Positions 44,130 to 56,294 of a stretch of 64,000 nucleotides of DNA are shown here, in pieces. Source of the DNA: Girardinichthys multiradiatus (taxonomy: Eukaryota > Chordata > Actinopteri > Cyprinodontiformes > Goodeidae); contig NC_061805.1 in the NCBI RefSeq assembly GCF_021462225.1, positions 934,001 through 998,000 on the forward strand. Direction: 5' to 3'. Each line of letters begins with the position of its first letter. Position 1 is the first letter of the stretch. The notes below the pieces were generated by a model that saw only the letters and a program-made list of their open reading frames with translations, had not been told where the DNA came from and searched no databases. Made by a program: the position numbers and the translations under genes.

Positions 44130-44660
44130 GCCTTGTAAAATTAATGAAACTCCATGAACTCCTCCTTTTGTTAGATTACAACCACACATTTCAATATGTT
44201 ATAGGGATATTATTTATATTTTTGTGTCATAGACCAACACAAAGTAGTGCTTAATTAATACATGGTTTTCACCCTTCATTTTATACAAAATCAAAGTAAA
44301 AATGTCAGATGCATGTATATCCAGCCCCCATTAATCTGATACCACTAAATAAAATTATTTGCAACCAATTCCAACCAACTCTAATTTAACATATGTATAA
44401 ATACATCTGTGAAGACCTCAAAGTTTGTTCAAAAGATTTTTGGAAAAAAAAACAACTTTGCAGGGTTAGGTTATAAAACATTATACCAAGATTTGGTCAT
44501 CTTACTGCGCTCTGTTTAGTACATCAACTGCACGTGGAAAGAACATGACATGACTTCACACCTATCAAGATTTGGCCATCCACCTTAACTAACAAGCCAG
44601 CAAAGGAGAACATTGATTAAAAAAGCAGTAAAGACACATATGATAACTGTGGAGGAGTTA
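44130..44660 (+). mobile_element. Decayed left half of an old Tc1-family element
   Basis: Follows the left part of the 38,953 element: CCTTGTAAAATT, TTACAACCACACATTTCAAT, ATAGACCAACACAAAGTAGT and ACATCTGTGAAGACCTC. It then continues into a transposase remnant (TATCAAGATTTGGCCATCC to TATGATAACTGTGGAGGAG). Stops are everywhere. Confidence 0.65.
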
Positions 44661-44715
44661 GTTTTTGTTTTGTTAGAAATATACTTTCTTTTAGAAAACA
44701 GCCTAACATATTCGT
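44661..44715 (+). repeat. Short module shared with the flank of the second GATA array
   Basis: GTTAGAAATATACTTTCT, a TAGAAA word and TAACAT-TGAT occur here and at 62165-62210 in the same orientation, each upstream of a GATA array. Confidence 0.7.
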
Positions 44716-44974
<259 letters not shown>

Positions 44975-46799
44975 CAAGATCTTTCACAGTTAAGATTGAC
45001 TTTCAATCACGTGTTTCTGTAGCTTTTAAACTACTGCAATTGCCTTGATATTACGACATAATGTGAAGACCTGTATTTCTATATTCTGCTTCTGTAGCAC
45101 TGTTGTCAGTGACAATCAACTGGATTTACAGGGTACCAACAGCAAAATAGGTTTTCAAAAGTCATATCATAGAGTTATCATGTGCTGTTCTAATTGTTGC
45201 TCTGTTCCAGCTCTGCTCTGACTTGAAAATTACCCATCACCTGTCAAGTGGAAATTACATGTGAAGAATGTTACTGCCCTTTTATTCTTCAATCCTGGCT
45301 ACATGCTGATATTACACCCGTCTAGTAAGTAAATGCCCATAAAAGCCCAAAATGCTGCACACATTAAAATAGGGGATTATTATGTTGGAGGAAGGCCTGC
45401 AAGGTGATTTTCTGTTGAAACATGATGGCATAAATACTTTGATAGTTACAACCGGGACCTATGTTGACAAAAACATCTAACATAAAATATACTTTGGTAT
45501 CTTATTAGAGTGTCAGACAAGTAATTCCTCTGTCATCAATGGTGTGGTTATCTTTGATTTAACAACACCAATTGACTTGTAGTTTGGTGGAGAGTTTAAT
45601 AAATACAAACAAAGCATACAAAGCCATATTTGTGGATATTATGTTCATTCAGTGAGTATGTGAGAGCTGCATTTGCAACCTCTTCATTTTCAAGTGTATT
45701 CATGCTTAACTGATTGACCTTTGTTCCGTTTCTTTTTCCTGCCAGTACAGGTTCAATTGTAAACTATTAAGATAAAGTTTGATGATGTTCCGCAGTAAAA
45801 TATATTTCTCAAATGCCAAGATAAAATCTCACTAAAATACTGTTATCAGCAATGTTGCTGCTTACAAATCTGTAGTTATCCCCAGCAATATATATTTCTC
45901 ACTCACAATAAATCTGTGAAGCAATTTAAACAAGTATAATGTATGATCACAAATTCACAGCATGTGATCTGAAAATTGCCCAGTCACATTAACCCAGGTC
46001 ACTTTGGTCAAATTTTGCAAATACATATGCCAATATGCCAATATGTGTGTAAGCCATGTTGGCAAAAATGATAAAAAGAAAGTTTTGTTTTTCTACAGAC
46101 CTTTTACTGTAAGTGAGAATGTGAGTTACCAAACTGGTAAGGTACAAGGACACAGTGGTAATATCTGGAAATGTGTAGGTTATTTTCTCCACAATTAAAA
46201 GATCTAAATCAAAAAATGAAATAATGTCAGGGCACAACAACTTAAAATGACTCCAAAGTAACTGTTGAACACAAAAAATAGAACCATCAAACAACAAGAA
46301 AGTGACCATATATACTAGCTGACCAGTCTGAAACAAAAGGAGGACAAAATAGTTACTAATTATCTCACAACAAAGAAATGAAACAGTTAAACAGTTACCT
46401 CATGTGAAATTATTATTAATTAAACATAACAATAATTAAATAAACAGCTTATGAACTGATGAAAATATTCTTCACAAAATCACTTAGCTACATTATCCTC
46501 CCCCATAACAGGAATATGTGCATTCATATTTTACAGGTGATTACTATAAATATTCATTCAGTGGTTGCAATTTAAGCTCTGAGTACTATTTCTTTCCATT
46601 GCAAGAGGATGATGAAATGCTATGTAATGCCAAATAAGGATGCACAAGCCCCGAACTTTTAAAGCCCATCTGGGAAACAATAGTTTTACGTGGAAGAATG
46701 GGAGTTTAAGGTACGTAGTGAGTTAGAACAGGTGGTAGGGGAGGCTACCAAACCAACCCAATAAGGGTGAGCTTGGAACATCTGTTGGGGAAACCTGTT
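44975..46799. other. AT-rich stretch without recognisable features
   Basis: The 115-codon minus ORF at 45989-46336 has no recognised domain and no supporting context. Confidence 0.5.
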
Positions 46800-47221
46800 C
46801 AGTCAATCTTCAACTCAAACCAGGAGAAATCATCCCAGGAGCAAACAGGTGGGCAGATGATGCCGTCAACTTAGGCCTACACTTCATCCTGCAACACCTC
46901 GACCATCCAGGGACGAACGCCAGGATCCTGTTTGTAGACTTCAGCTCGGCCTTCAACACCATCATACCAGACATCCTCCACCAGAAGCTCACCCAGCTCA
47001 ACGTCCCAGCCTCCACCTGTCAGTGGATCAACAGCTTCCTGACAGACCAACAGCAGCAGGTGAGACTGGGGAGCATCTTCTCCCGATGCAGATCAATAAG
47101 TACTGGTGCCCCCCAGGGGTGTGTTCTATCCCCACTCCTCTTCTCCATCTATACAAATGACTGCACCTCAGTGGACTCGTCTGTGAAACGTCTGAGGTTT
47201 ACAGAGGACACCACTGTCATT

Positions 47222-48692
47222 TGTTGGACCACTTGTTTGCTGAGTATTGGATTATCTGCCCGTTGTTGGACGTCACTGTGCCCGTCCAATGGCATCGGCC
47301 ATTTTGTACCCAGGACAGCCCGCTCCTACATATCCTATCGAGCATTGCGACTGATATGACTGGGCGTCCCAAGTCTGACGTCACAGGACGCTATATAGGA
47401 AGGCGCTCATGTTTGAAAACTTGCCTTCTGCTAGAAAACCGGTCTAGCGACTGAAGCGCACCACTTTAAGAGAAGAGCTCTGTGCAGAGTTCATTCATTC
47501 TCTCTCGTTGGACAACGAACAATTCATAACTGAGGTTTTTGGACTAAGAAGGCCAGAGATTTCACTTTGCCGATCGAAGACGTGAGTTAACATGTAACTG
47601 AGGACACGGAGTTTCGGAGAGACGAACTGCTACCGTGTTTCATTTTCAAGTCGACTTTGATGGTCAGATCATATTTTTCCTTTTTGTCAAGAAGACCAAA
47701 GGACAAAGACTGACCGCTCCCCTGAAGTTGATTGTGGACGCACAATTAACTTAACCCCCCCTTTTCCTCGCTCGAATTCCCTCACTCAGGAAGAAGACGA
47801 CACCAAGTAAAACCAACCTTTTTATTTTATCTTTTATTGCTTTATTAGAAGGCCTGGGCAGGGTCAGAGGTTGTAGAAGCGATCAGAATCGCTGGTTAGG
47901 ATCTCATGTGTTCTGAATAATATGTGCATGTAACTTTGCCTATTGAACTTTGATGTGTGATGTGATATTGGGATCCGCCGCGGTCCTAGAGCTGTTTGTG
48001 TTTACTATCTGAGAGTCAACGCGGGTGCGTTGCAAGACTGGACTGTTAAAACGACCTCATGGTAAAATTCTCCATTTTACCTTTGTCTTCAATCTCACTG
48101 TGCTAGCTTGCCGCCAAAAGTTATCAATCCGTTGTTCCAGGAGTTAGGGGGACGTTTTATGATCAGAGGACCATAAGGACAGTCGGAGCTGCGCTCCAAC
48201 CCCCACCACTTGCCACCACTCATATCCCCCTCTCCCTTCGTCTGTAGTGCCATAAACTGCTGGTTGACTCAATACATACCCACTACCGTTTGTTGATTTT
48301 GCTTATTTAGATGTGTTTACCCCTGTGTTTGTAGAATTTTGCATGTTGAGTAGGTGAAAATTAATAAATATTCACATAGATAAAGGGAGAGCGTTTGGTG
48401 TTTCATTGTGTGCAAAAAGTGATGTGTCAGTCAAAATAAGGTTCAAGTTCCACACGTTTCGGCAGAAACGGTCGATTAAACAGTGACATCTCCGGCAATA
48501 GTTATTAATTATTACGGAGTATTTAACGGTTGTAATTGTCAGAGGCGTTGAGCCACAATTACAACACCAGAAACATCTCTGGTCTCGATTCGTAAATGAG
48601 GATTTTTGGTTAAGAAATTGATTTTGTCAGATTATGATTTGTAATTATAATTATTGATCAAGATTATTCAATCAATAATCATAAACCCAACA
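47222..48692 (+). mobile_element. Solo LTR (1,471 bp) with 4-bp target duplication
   Basis: Starts TGTTGG and ends CCAACA, the TG...CA inverted ends of LTRs, and is flanked by the exact 4-bp duplication CATT (47218-47221 and 48693-48696). Removing the insert plus one CATT restores the RT reading frame. In the plus direction it has a CRE-type TGACGTCA at 47376, a TATATA at 47392 and AATAAA at 48363, so the U3-R-U5 order is plausible with an unusually long R of about 0.9 kb. It has no coding capacity. It is most likely the recombination product of a full retrovirus-like element. The family is unknown and it does not resemble the LTR at 23.5-25.6 kb. Confidence 0.85.
47376..47397 (+). promoter_or_regulatory. 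CRE-like site and TATA box of the solo LTR
   Basis: A palindromic TGACGTCA (47376-47383) is followed eight bases later by TATATA (47392-47397). This is a compact core promoter arrangement resembling CREB/ATF-driven viral promoters. Function is inferred. Confidence 0.55.
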
Positions 48693-49310
48693 CATTGGAC
48701 TGATCCAGGACGGTGATGAGTCTGCATACAGACAGCAGGTGAATTGGCTGATACACTGTTGTAGTCAAAACTACCTTGAACTCAACCGACTCAAGACTGT
48801 GGAAATGGTGGGGGACTTTCGGAGAACACCACCCCCATACACCCCCCTCACCATCCTCAACAACACTGTGCCAGCTGTGGACCACTTCAGGTTCTTAGGA
48901 ACCACCATCTCTGAGGACCTGAGACGGTCTTCACACAGACACTGTTCAAAAGAAGGCCCAGCAGAGACTGTACTTCCTGAGGCAACTCAAGAAGTTCAAC
49001 CTTCCACAGGAGCTTTTGGTCATGTTCTACACTGCCATCATTCAGTCTGTCCTGTCTTCATCCATCTCAGTGTGGTTTGGCTCATCCACAAAACAGGACA
49101 GGTCCAGACTGCAATGAATAATCAGGACTGCAGAGAGAATAATCAGAGCTGACCTTCCCTCCATCCATGACTTATACAAGTCAAGGGTCAGAAAAAGAGC
49201 TGCAAAAATCTCTGCAGACCCCACACACCCTGCACATAAACTGTTTAGAGTTTTACCTTCAGGCCGCCACTACAGAGCACTGTTTACTAAAACCAATGTG
49301 GACATGTTCA

Positions 49311-49883
49311 AGGACATTGATTTAGAATGGGCTTGGTTCAGGGCCTCCATTCCTCTGGCTGCAACCATGACAGGTGAACTTACTGGTGTCCACCAGCAAG
49401 TCCACCTGTCATGGTGGTAGCAAGTCCTCTGGCTGCCAAGATGACAGGTGGAAACCTCAGAGGAACTGTTTGGTGACTCAGAAAGGGGAAACAAGAACAA
49501 TCCCAAGGTGTATACAGTTTGGAGGTGACCGTTGACCCAGATCGAGAAAATATTCAGCTGGTGAAGGGAGCACTTTAAAGATCTCTTCTTGTCATTATGT
49601 TCTCCTTAAAGAAAGGAGTGGAGGCTGACGATGGCCATGGTTCCGTAGAGAGGAGGCAGTATATTCTTAATCCAGGGGCTTAATGGAAAAGGCTCCGGAA
49701 AAAATCTGTAATGATGGTGAGCACTTTACCCCAAACACTTGTATTGCTGTCCAGTCAGTGGTTGAATCAATAGATGCAACAAAGTCTTTGTACTTTGAAA
49801 AATGTTATTGTACTTTGTCACATGTGAAGTGTAGTATATTTAGTGAGGGGTGCAGATTATAAAGCCATCTCCACTGCCAAAGA

Positions 49884-49885
<2 letters not shown>
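49311..49885. other. Stretch without recognisable features
   Basis: No domain is recognised. CACCTGTCATGGTGG and AAGATGACAGGTGG-type words recur near 49380-49450, giving a short local inverted/direct repeat. Confidence 0.4.

Positions 49886-49932
<47 letters not shown>
49886..49932 (+). repeat. (GT)n microsatellite
   Basis: About 23 GT units. Confidence 0.97.
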
Positions 49933-49933
<1 letters not shown>

Positions 49934-50543
49934 ATGTGTGTTACTTTCATTTTATCAGGAGCTTCCTTCTGGGGAATCTACAGGTCCATCAGGCTCTCCC
50001 TCATCACAAACAGAGCTCCTCCCCTCCTCTCAGTCACAGTGGGACCGGTTAGCTGCAGGACTGGTCTAAATGAGAGTTTATGTGTCATTGGAAGGATATG
50101 GAAAGTCCCTCACCCGATGTCCTCGTTGGCATTTTTTTTTAAGACAAGGCTGTTTATAGCACTGGTAAGTGTGTCCACAAGTGCAGCCACAACTTTTCCT
50201 AAGATGCTATTCAAGCTTGGCATTTAGATTGTATGTGATTTTGAACTACGAGGATTTCAAATTGGCAGATTTCTGCATCTTGGAGCTGTTTTCAATCATC
50301 TGAAAATGTCAACAAAGGGTTCCCTGTTCTGTATGCAGTAGGCATTTCTCAGTTTTAACACAATTAACTAAAATAAACCGTTGATTAACAGACATTTACA
50401 GGACTTGATGACTTGTGAAGTTAAATCTGTGATTTATGTTAGGTGTGTTAGAGCAAATTTTAAAACATGTACAACAGGGTACCACAACAATTAAGATCAA
50501 ATTAAAGATACTTTATTAATTCCAAAGGGAAATTAAACATTTT
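49933..50543. other. Stretch without recognisable features, ending in an L2-type tail word
   Basis: TACTTTATTAATTCCAAAGG followed by GAAATTAA (about 50510-50535) resembles an L2-type 3' end on the minus strand. The rest is unassigned. Confidence 0.4.
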
Positions 50544-50556
50544 TGTATGTCATTCC

Positions 50557-50915
50557 TGGGCTGCACGGTGGTGCAGTTGGCGGCACTGTTGCCTTGCAGC
50601 AAGAAGGTCCTGGTTTCAATTCCCATCCAGGGGTCTTTCTGCATGGAGTTTACATGTTCTCCCCGTGCTTGTGTGGGTTCTCACCGGGTACTCCGGCTTC
50701 CTCCCGCAGTCCAAAGACATGCCTCTTAGGTTAATTGGTCTCTCTAAATTGCCCTTAGGTGTATGACTGAGTGTGTGCATGGTTGTTTGTGTGTTGCCCT
50801 GCAATGGATTGGCGACCTGTCCAGGGTGTACCCTGCCTCTCGCCCATAGACTGCTGAAGATAGGCACCAGCTTCCCCGTGACCCACTATGGAATAAGCAG
50901 TAGAAAATGACTGAC
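50557..50915 (+). mobile_element. tRNA-headed SINE-like retroposon with 13-bp target duplication
   Basis: Begins TGGGCTGCACGGTGGTGCAG, has A-box-like TGGTGCAGTTGG and B-box-like GGTTTCAATTCCC, and ends AATGACTGAC. It is flanked by the exact 13-bp duplication TGTATGTCATTCC (50544-50556 and 50916-50928). Its length of 359 bp and order match the minus copy at 21014-21377. Poly(A) is replaced by a short GACT repeat as 3' end. ORFs within are incidental. Confidence 0.82.
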
Positions 50916-50928
50916 TGTATGTCATTCC

Positions 50929-51281
50929 ATCTAAGTCTCTTTAAAAAAATCATTGTAGATGGTGATGGATGTTGGCAGAAAGGATCTGCTGTAGCAGTCT
51001 GGATTACAGCTAATCTATATTGTATGACAGGGTTGTCCATTATGTTCTTCATTTTTGAAGCACCCTTCTTTGCTGAACCATTTCCAGAGGTTACAGAGCC
51101 ATCCCCTGAACAGAACCAGGTTTCTTTATCAGCTTACTGAGCTTTTTGAAAACACAAGCTCTGATGCTGCTGCCCCAACAGATGATGGCAGAAAATATAG
51201 CCCTCTCCACAATATACAGCCAATATTACAGTTCAATGTGTCTACAACCAGATTCAGAAAAGTAAAACAATATTGAAAGTA
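50929..51281. other. Stretch without recognisable features
   Basis: Contains short chance ORFs; ends at the TA target of the following transposon. Confidence 0.45.
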
Positions 51282-52551
51282 CAGGGGTTGGACAATGAAA
51301 CTGAAACACCTGGTTTTAGATCACAATAATTTATTAGTATGGTGTAGGGCCTCCTTTTGCGGCCAATACAGCGTCAATTCGTCTTGGGAATGACATATAC
51401 AAGTCCTGCACAGTGGTCAGAGGGATTTTAAGCCATACTTCTTGCAGGATAGTGGCCAGGTCACTACGTGATACTGGTGGAGGAAAACGTTTCCTGACTC
51501 GCTCCTCCAAAACACCCCAAAGGGGCTCAATAATATTTAGATCTGGTGACTGTGCAGGCCATGGGAGATGTTCAACTTCACTTTCATGTTCATCAAACCA
51601 ATCTTTCACCAGTCTTGCTGTGTGTATTGGTCCATTGTCATCCTGATACACGGCACTGCCTTCAGGATACAATGTTTGAACCATTGGATGCACATGGTCC
51701 TCAAGAATGGTTCAGTAGTCCTTGGCAGTGACGCACCCATCTAGCACAAGTATTGGGCCAAGGGAATGCCATGATATGGCAGCCCAAACCATCACTGATC
51801 CACCCCCATGCTTCACTCTGGGCATGCAACAGTCTGGGTGGTACGCTTCTTTGGGGCTTCTCCACACCGTAACTCTCCCGGATGTGGGGAAAACAGTAAT
51901 GGTGGACTCATCAGAGAACAATACATGTTTCACATTGTCCACAGCCCAAGATTTGCGCTCCTTGCACCATTGAAACCGACTTTTGGCATTGGCATGAGTG
52001 ACCAAAGGTTTGGCTATAGCAGCCCGGCCGTGTATATTGACCCTGTGGAGCTCCTGATGGACAGTTCTGGTGGAAACAGGAGAGTTGAGGTGCACATTTA
52101 ATTCTGCCGTGATTTGGGCAGCCGTTGTTTTATGTTTTTTGGATACAATCCGGGTTAGCACCCGAACATCCCTTTCAGACAGCTTCCTCTTGCGTCCACA
52201 GTTAATCCTGTTGGATGTGGTTCATCCTTCTTGGTGGTATGCTGACATTACCCTGGATACCGTGGCTCTTGATACATCACAAAGACTTGCTGTCTTGGTC
52301 ACAGATGCGCCAGCAAGACGTGCACCAACAATTTGTCCTCTTTTGGACTCTGGTATGTCACCCATAATGTTGTGTGCATTTCAATATTTTGAGCAAAACT
52401 GTGCTCTTACCCTGCTAATTGAACCTTCACACTCTGTTCTTACTGGTGCAATGTGCAATCAATGAAGACTGGCTACCAGGCTGGTCCAATTTAGCCATGA
52501 AACCTCCCACACTAAAATGACAGGTGTTTCAGTTTCATTGTCCAACCCCTG
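51282..52551 (-). mobile_element. Tc1/mariner DD36E-type transposon (1,270 bp)
   Basis: Flanked by TA at 51280-51281 and 52552-52553. The ends CAGGGGTTGGACAATGAAAC and GTTTCATTGTCCAACCCCTG (antiparallel) form an inverted repeat of about 30 bp that includes TGAAACACCTG. It is compact and nearly intact, with one gene on the minus strand. The short inverted ends distinguish it from the 200-bp-end copies elsewhere in the window. Confidence 0.95.
51334..52365 (-). pseudogene. DD36E Tc1-like transposase with two in-frame stops
   Basis: Starts MGDIPESKRGQIVGARLAG (ATG at 52365), with a helix-turn-helix (TASLCDVSRATVSRV) and a GRKRKLS linker. The core has LFSDESTITVF (first Asp), YQDDNGPIH (second Asp) and LNIIEPLWG (Glu), with 36 residues between the last two, that is DD36E rather than DD34E. 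It ends AAKGGPTPY. Two TGA stops interrupt it: one after SAYHQEG near 52220 and one after TAKDY near 51712. There is otherwise no frameshift, so inactivation is recent relative to the other dead Tc1 copies. DD36E Tc1-like elements have been described as the Incomer group; I infer that placement from spacing only. Confidence 0.88.
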
Positions 52552-55500
52552 TACATTTATTTCAGTAACTCAGTCCACTAAGTGAAACACATTAAATACA
52601 TTAATACCACAGAGACCAATGTTTCAAGTCCTTCCTTCTGTTAATTAGCACGATTTTTGGAAAACATTATCATTTAATATTAGAATATTACATCAGACCA
52701 ATAAAAAAACAAAAAACGTTTTAATACACAAATGTGAGCTTAATGAAAATTCTTTTTAAAATCTGTTTAAAGGTTATTTTTTTCAAAAGGTACTTTTAAT
52801 CTCTCAAATAAGCCTCATCAAAACACATATTCTAATTTATTGAATATGATTGGAGCTGCCTCTTTATCTGACTGCTAGAGAGAGACAGATGTGAGGGGAG
52901 GGTAATGGAGCACCAGCATCTCCTGATTTGGTTGAAGACTATAATGGAGAAGCATCAGGTTCCTTGACCAAGGTGGTAGGTGAACAGAAAAGCTGTGAAT
53001 AATGGGAGGATAGGAGGTCTGTTTGATTGGGGACAGGAGAGGACGATGCTGAGCTTGTTTCTGAACTGAGCCTATTAAAGAATGTGTTTAGGTCCATTGC
53101 TCTGCCGAGACCTCCATCAATCTAAAGCTCCTTCTGCTTGAAAACTGAGACCTTCCTTTCATTACATCACATCTCACAATGTTCTGTTGGAGTTTGCGCC
53201 CAAGCTTCTTCCTAACAGTAACAGGTACAGATGTAAATTTGCCGGAGTAATCAAGTGTCATTTGAATCCCTTGTCCCTTAGCAGTTAACATTTAACAAAT
53301 ACAGTAAATACAAACATATGACCCTGGGGGACGAAATCCATAACTCAGAATCTTGGATGATTTGCAAAAAGAGGGTCCAAAAAGAAAACAAGACACAGAG
53401 CTGAAGCAGGACAGATATGGGAGGGTGCAGGGGAGACAGAGAAAAATCGTCCTCCTCCACCGAGAGCAGAAAAAAAAAGAAAGTGCAAACATACAATAAA
53501 AACATAAAAGTACTATATAAAAATTATAAAATATATGGTATAAAGAGCCTGGTGCTAAGTGTGTTCATTATATAGAAGGTTCACGTAACTAGGGTGCATT
53601 ATAATTAGCTGGAAATGAAAAATAAGAAGAATTCAATGAATCAGACCACCACCACTGCTGCCTGGAGATGATTTAAACATTGAACTCTTCACTAAACATC
53701 AACAAACATGCTCCATGCATGCATACAGTAACAATGTTTCACACATACAGTTAAAAACAGATTAAATAATGCGGGCTAAAGTTCTAAACAGTATATGCAG
53801 TGCATTAACCATACAAATGTACTGCATAACATCAGAATATTTATTAAAATTAGGTTCACATAGACCAGTATATAACAAGCATATACGTACTACATATTTG
53901 TTAAAGAATATCAGTCTACCAGTGATTATAATGCTTGTTTGTTTTAAGCAAATTTTTAGATGGTTTTTAAAGAGAGGCATGTTGGACATTCAGGTATTGC
54001 AGTTGGTATATGTTTCCATGTAGTCCTTTGTCCAAATATAGTTCATCTGACGTCATCTTACACTCACTCCTGGCTGTGTCTATGATGGATTTGTCACCAT
54101 TAGCTTTTAGTTTCAAGAACTTAATGTAGGTGGTGCAAAATTATATAGATTTTTGTATGCAACATAAGCGCATCTAAAAAATATATATATATATTTTAAA
54201 TTCAGGAGGTTTGATGTTTTAATAATTTGACTGATATGATTTTGTTTTTATAAAAATGTTTTTTAAAGAAAAACACTTTGCGTCGCTATTCTGGAACACT
54301 GCTCTGCCTGGACTGAAACTGGTGGGCTTATCTTGAGAAAATGTGAATCAAAATGTGAAAATATGAGTACCCCATTGCCCTTTTTGAGCTACTCACTTTT
54401 TAAAGAAAAAGGAAAAAAATCCAAATTTGAATACACAATTCTAAAACCAAATCAAGGGTGAACGAGTTAAGATCATTTGCATCCTTTCCCTGCACTAATA
54501 AAGCAGGGAAATACCTGAGTGATAAAAGTAAGCGCAGCTGCAGATTGAGAGTTTGGTTTAAGCAAAACAAAGCAAAGAAATGATAGAACAATGCCCAAGA
54601 ACAAGGACAATCGAACAACCTTGAGGGTAAAAGACACCCAGAAAAGGAACATTTGTCTTGAACAAGTTTAATGGAGAACTTAAGAGTTGCATACATTCCA
54701 GTTTACTTACTTTTCAGTGTAGGGACCACTTGGAACAGAAACCAGAAACTGCCTGTGGCAAACTAAACCTTGACAAAGAGCTAAAATTACTAATTAGTTT
54801 ACTGATCAGTTGTACTTTGTACGATTGATTTGCAATTAATTCTGTTGTGTGGTGCAGAAAAGACAGAGGCTGGCGCCAACCTTGGAGGTTGTGGATACCT
54901 TATACTCACTTAGAGGGTGAAGAAGGAAGACATTGATACAGTGTTGTGAGTCTGGCACAGGACTTGGCCTCATACTTTCCTCTTCATTTGTTGAGGCTAT
55001 GAGGCATGGTGTATGGAGCCATACATTTTCTGTCCATTTTAAGTGGGAAATGATGGATGACTTATTCTCGTAAGAAAAGATGGGTGGTGTATAATCCGGA
55101 TTTGCCACTGCCATTAGCATGTTCTGCTTTGGATATATATCATGTTATTAATGTTTAATAATTCACAGGGAGGTATTATACAGAGTATTGCAGTAAATAT
55201 AGCTCCTTGTCCAAAACAATGGCATATCACTGAATACATTTGTTCATATTTATGATGAATATGAACTTTGCAGTCATGTCAAGACACTTAAATGAATCAT
55301 TTTTACTGCACTAATTAATGACAGAAAAAAAGAAAAACAATACAGTGAAACATGTCACATGTTCAGTGACAGATTTAGTTTTATCTATTTTTGAAATATT
55401 TAATCAGGACTAAATACAACATTCCTTTAATTAATAGTTGAGCACCACATCATTAGCTGTTTTTATTTTTGATGTCTGGTGATTCTTTTGTACATTCTGA

Positions 55501-56165
55501 GTCAAAATAAATATTAATCTATATTTACCCACATAATGCAGTTGAACATCATCTAAAGCATTTCACAAGAATTTCCATGGACAAATTGTTTATCGATGGA
55601 ATTGTGTTAACTGAAAAATTCTAACAATTTTAAGCCTTTTTGTTATTTTATGTAGCAAATGCAGCATACAACATACAACCCAATAAAATATATATTTAAA
55701 AACTGCTTGATAGTTACAGTTCATCTTTAGGTAAAGATAGTATTGTTTGGCCACTCCACAACAGTAAATAATATATATAGTTAATGATAATATATGATAT
55801 TATACTTTAAGAATTGCAGTAAAAAATTGTGTCAGTTAATCTGAATAATTAGATAAAGACTTTTCTGATCACAGTCTTAATCAATTTCTGGTCCTCTGGC
55901 CCTGGTGAATATCAGCAGCCTGATGCCTTCTTCCCGACGGAAACAGAGATAAGGAAGTGAAAGAAAGTCTTTGACCACAGATGCTTTCTGACTCCAGACA
56001 GTAAGCATTTTAGCACCGATTATGCACTGATCCTGTTACCCAGTGAGCCATCATCACATACAGAGGTGCACTAGACGTTTCCCTGGAGATGTAGTAGAGA
56101 AGCTCCACCGTGTTTAGCATGGGTGAGGAAAAAATCACTCCAGAACATTGCAGTATATTCCAACC
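52552..56165. other. AT-rich stretch without firm features
   Basis: A block at about 53040-53280 has a composition unlike its surroundings and may be a minus-strand linker remnant of an L2-type element, but no motif confirms this. No other element or gene is recognised. Confidence 0.4.
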
Positions 56166-56294
56166 CACCTCTCCTCTCCTCTCCTCTCCTCTCCTCTCCT
56201 CTCCTCTCCTCTCCTCTCCTCTCCTCTCCTCTCCTCTCCTCTCCTCTCCTCTCCTCTCCTCTCCTCTCCTCTCCTCTCCTCTCCTCTCCTCTCT
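56166..56294 (+). repeat. (CTCCT)n pentanucleotide array, about 25 units
   Basis: A pure pyrimidine strand opposite a pure purine strand over about 125 bp. ORFs of repeated Leu/Ser or Glu/Arg residues are artefacts. Confidence 0.98.

Larger units (their letters stand above)
46843..49300 (+). pseudogene. L2-type reverse transcriptase pseudogene (two exon-like pieces around the LTR)
   Basis: The piece before the LTR encodes [34 protein letters not shown] (motif A), STGAPQGCVLSPLLFS (motif B) and RFTEDTTVI, where the catalytic FADD has become FTED. The piece after it (48739-49152) encodes SQNYLELNRLKTVEMVGDFR and DHFRFLGTTISEDL, then shifts frame around the C-terminal LRQLKKFNLP equivalent. The lost first Asp of motif C and the frameshifts make it dead even without the LTR. 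It is closely related to the element at 1-2.5 kb. Confidence 0.85.
46800..49310 (+). mobile_element. L2-type retrotransposon fragment interrupted by a solo LTR
   Basis: RT sequence runs from about 46840 to 47221, is interrupted by the LTR at 47222-48692, and continues at 48697 without loss of frame: the Thr-Val-Ile before the LTR is followed by Gly-Leu-Ile after it. It is 5'-truncated (no endonuclease) and fades near 49310 after a FRVLPSGRHY-like end. Confidence 0.87.

Noticed and set aside
45989..46336. 115-codon minus ORF
   Set aside because: No domain or family resemblance; consistent with chance.
49311..49885. Possible host exon downstream of the L2 fragment
   Set aside because: No continuous coding frame or splice context could be supported.
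50557..50640. Possible tRNA gene at the SINE-like head
   Set aside because: Box-like sequences are present but there is no cloverleaf or acceptor stem, and the sequence continues as a dispersed retroposon.
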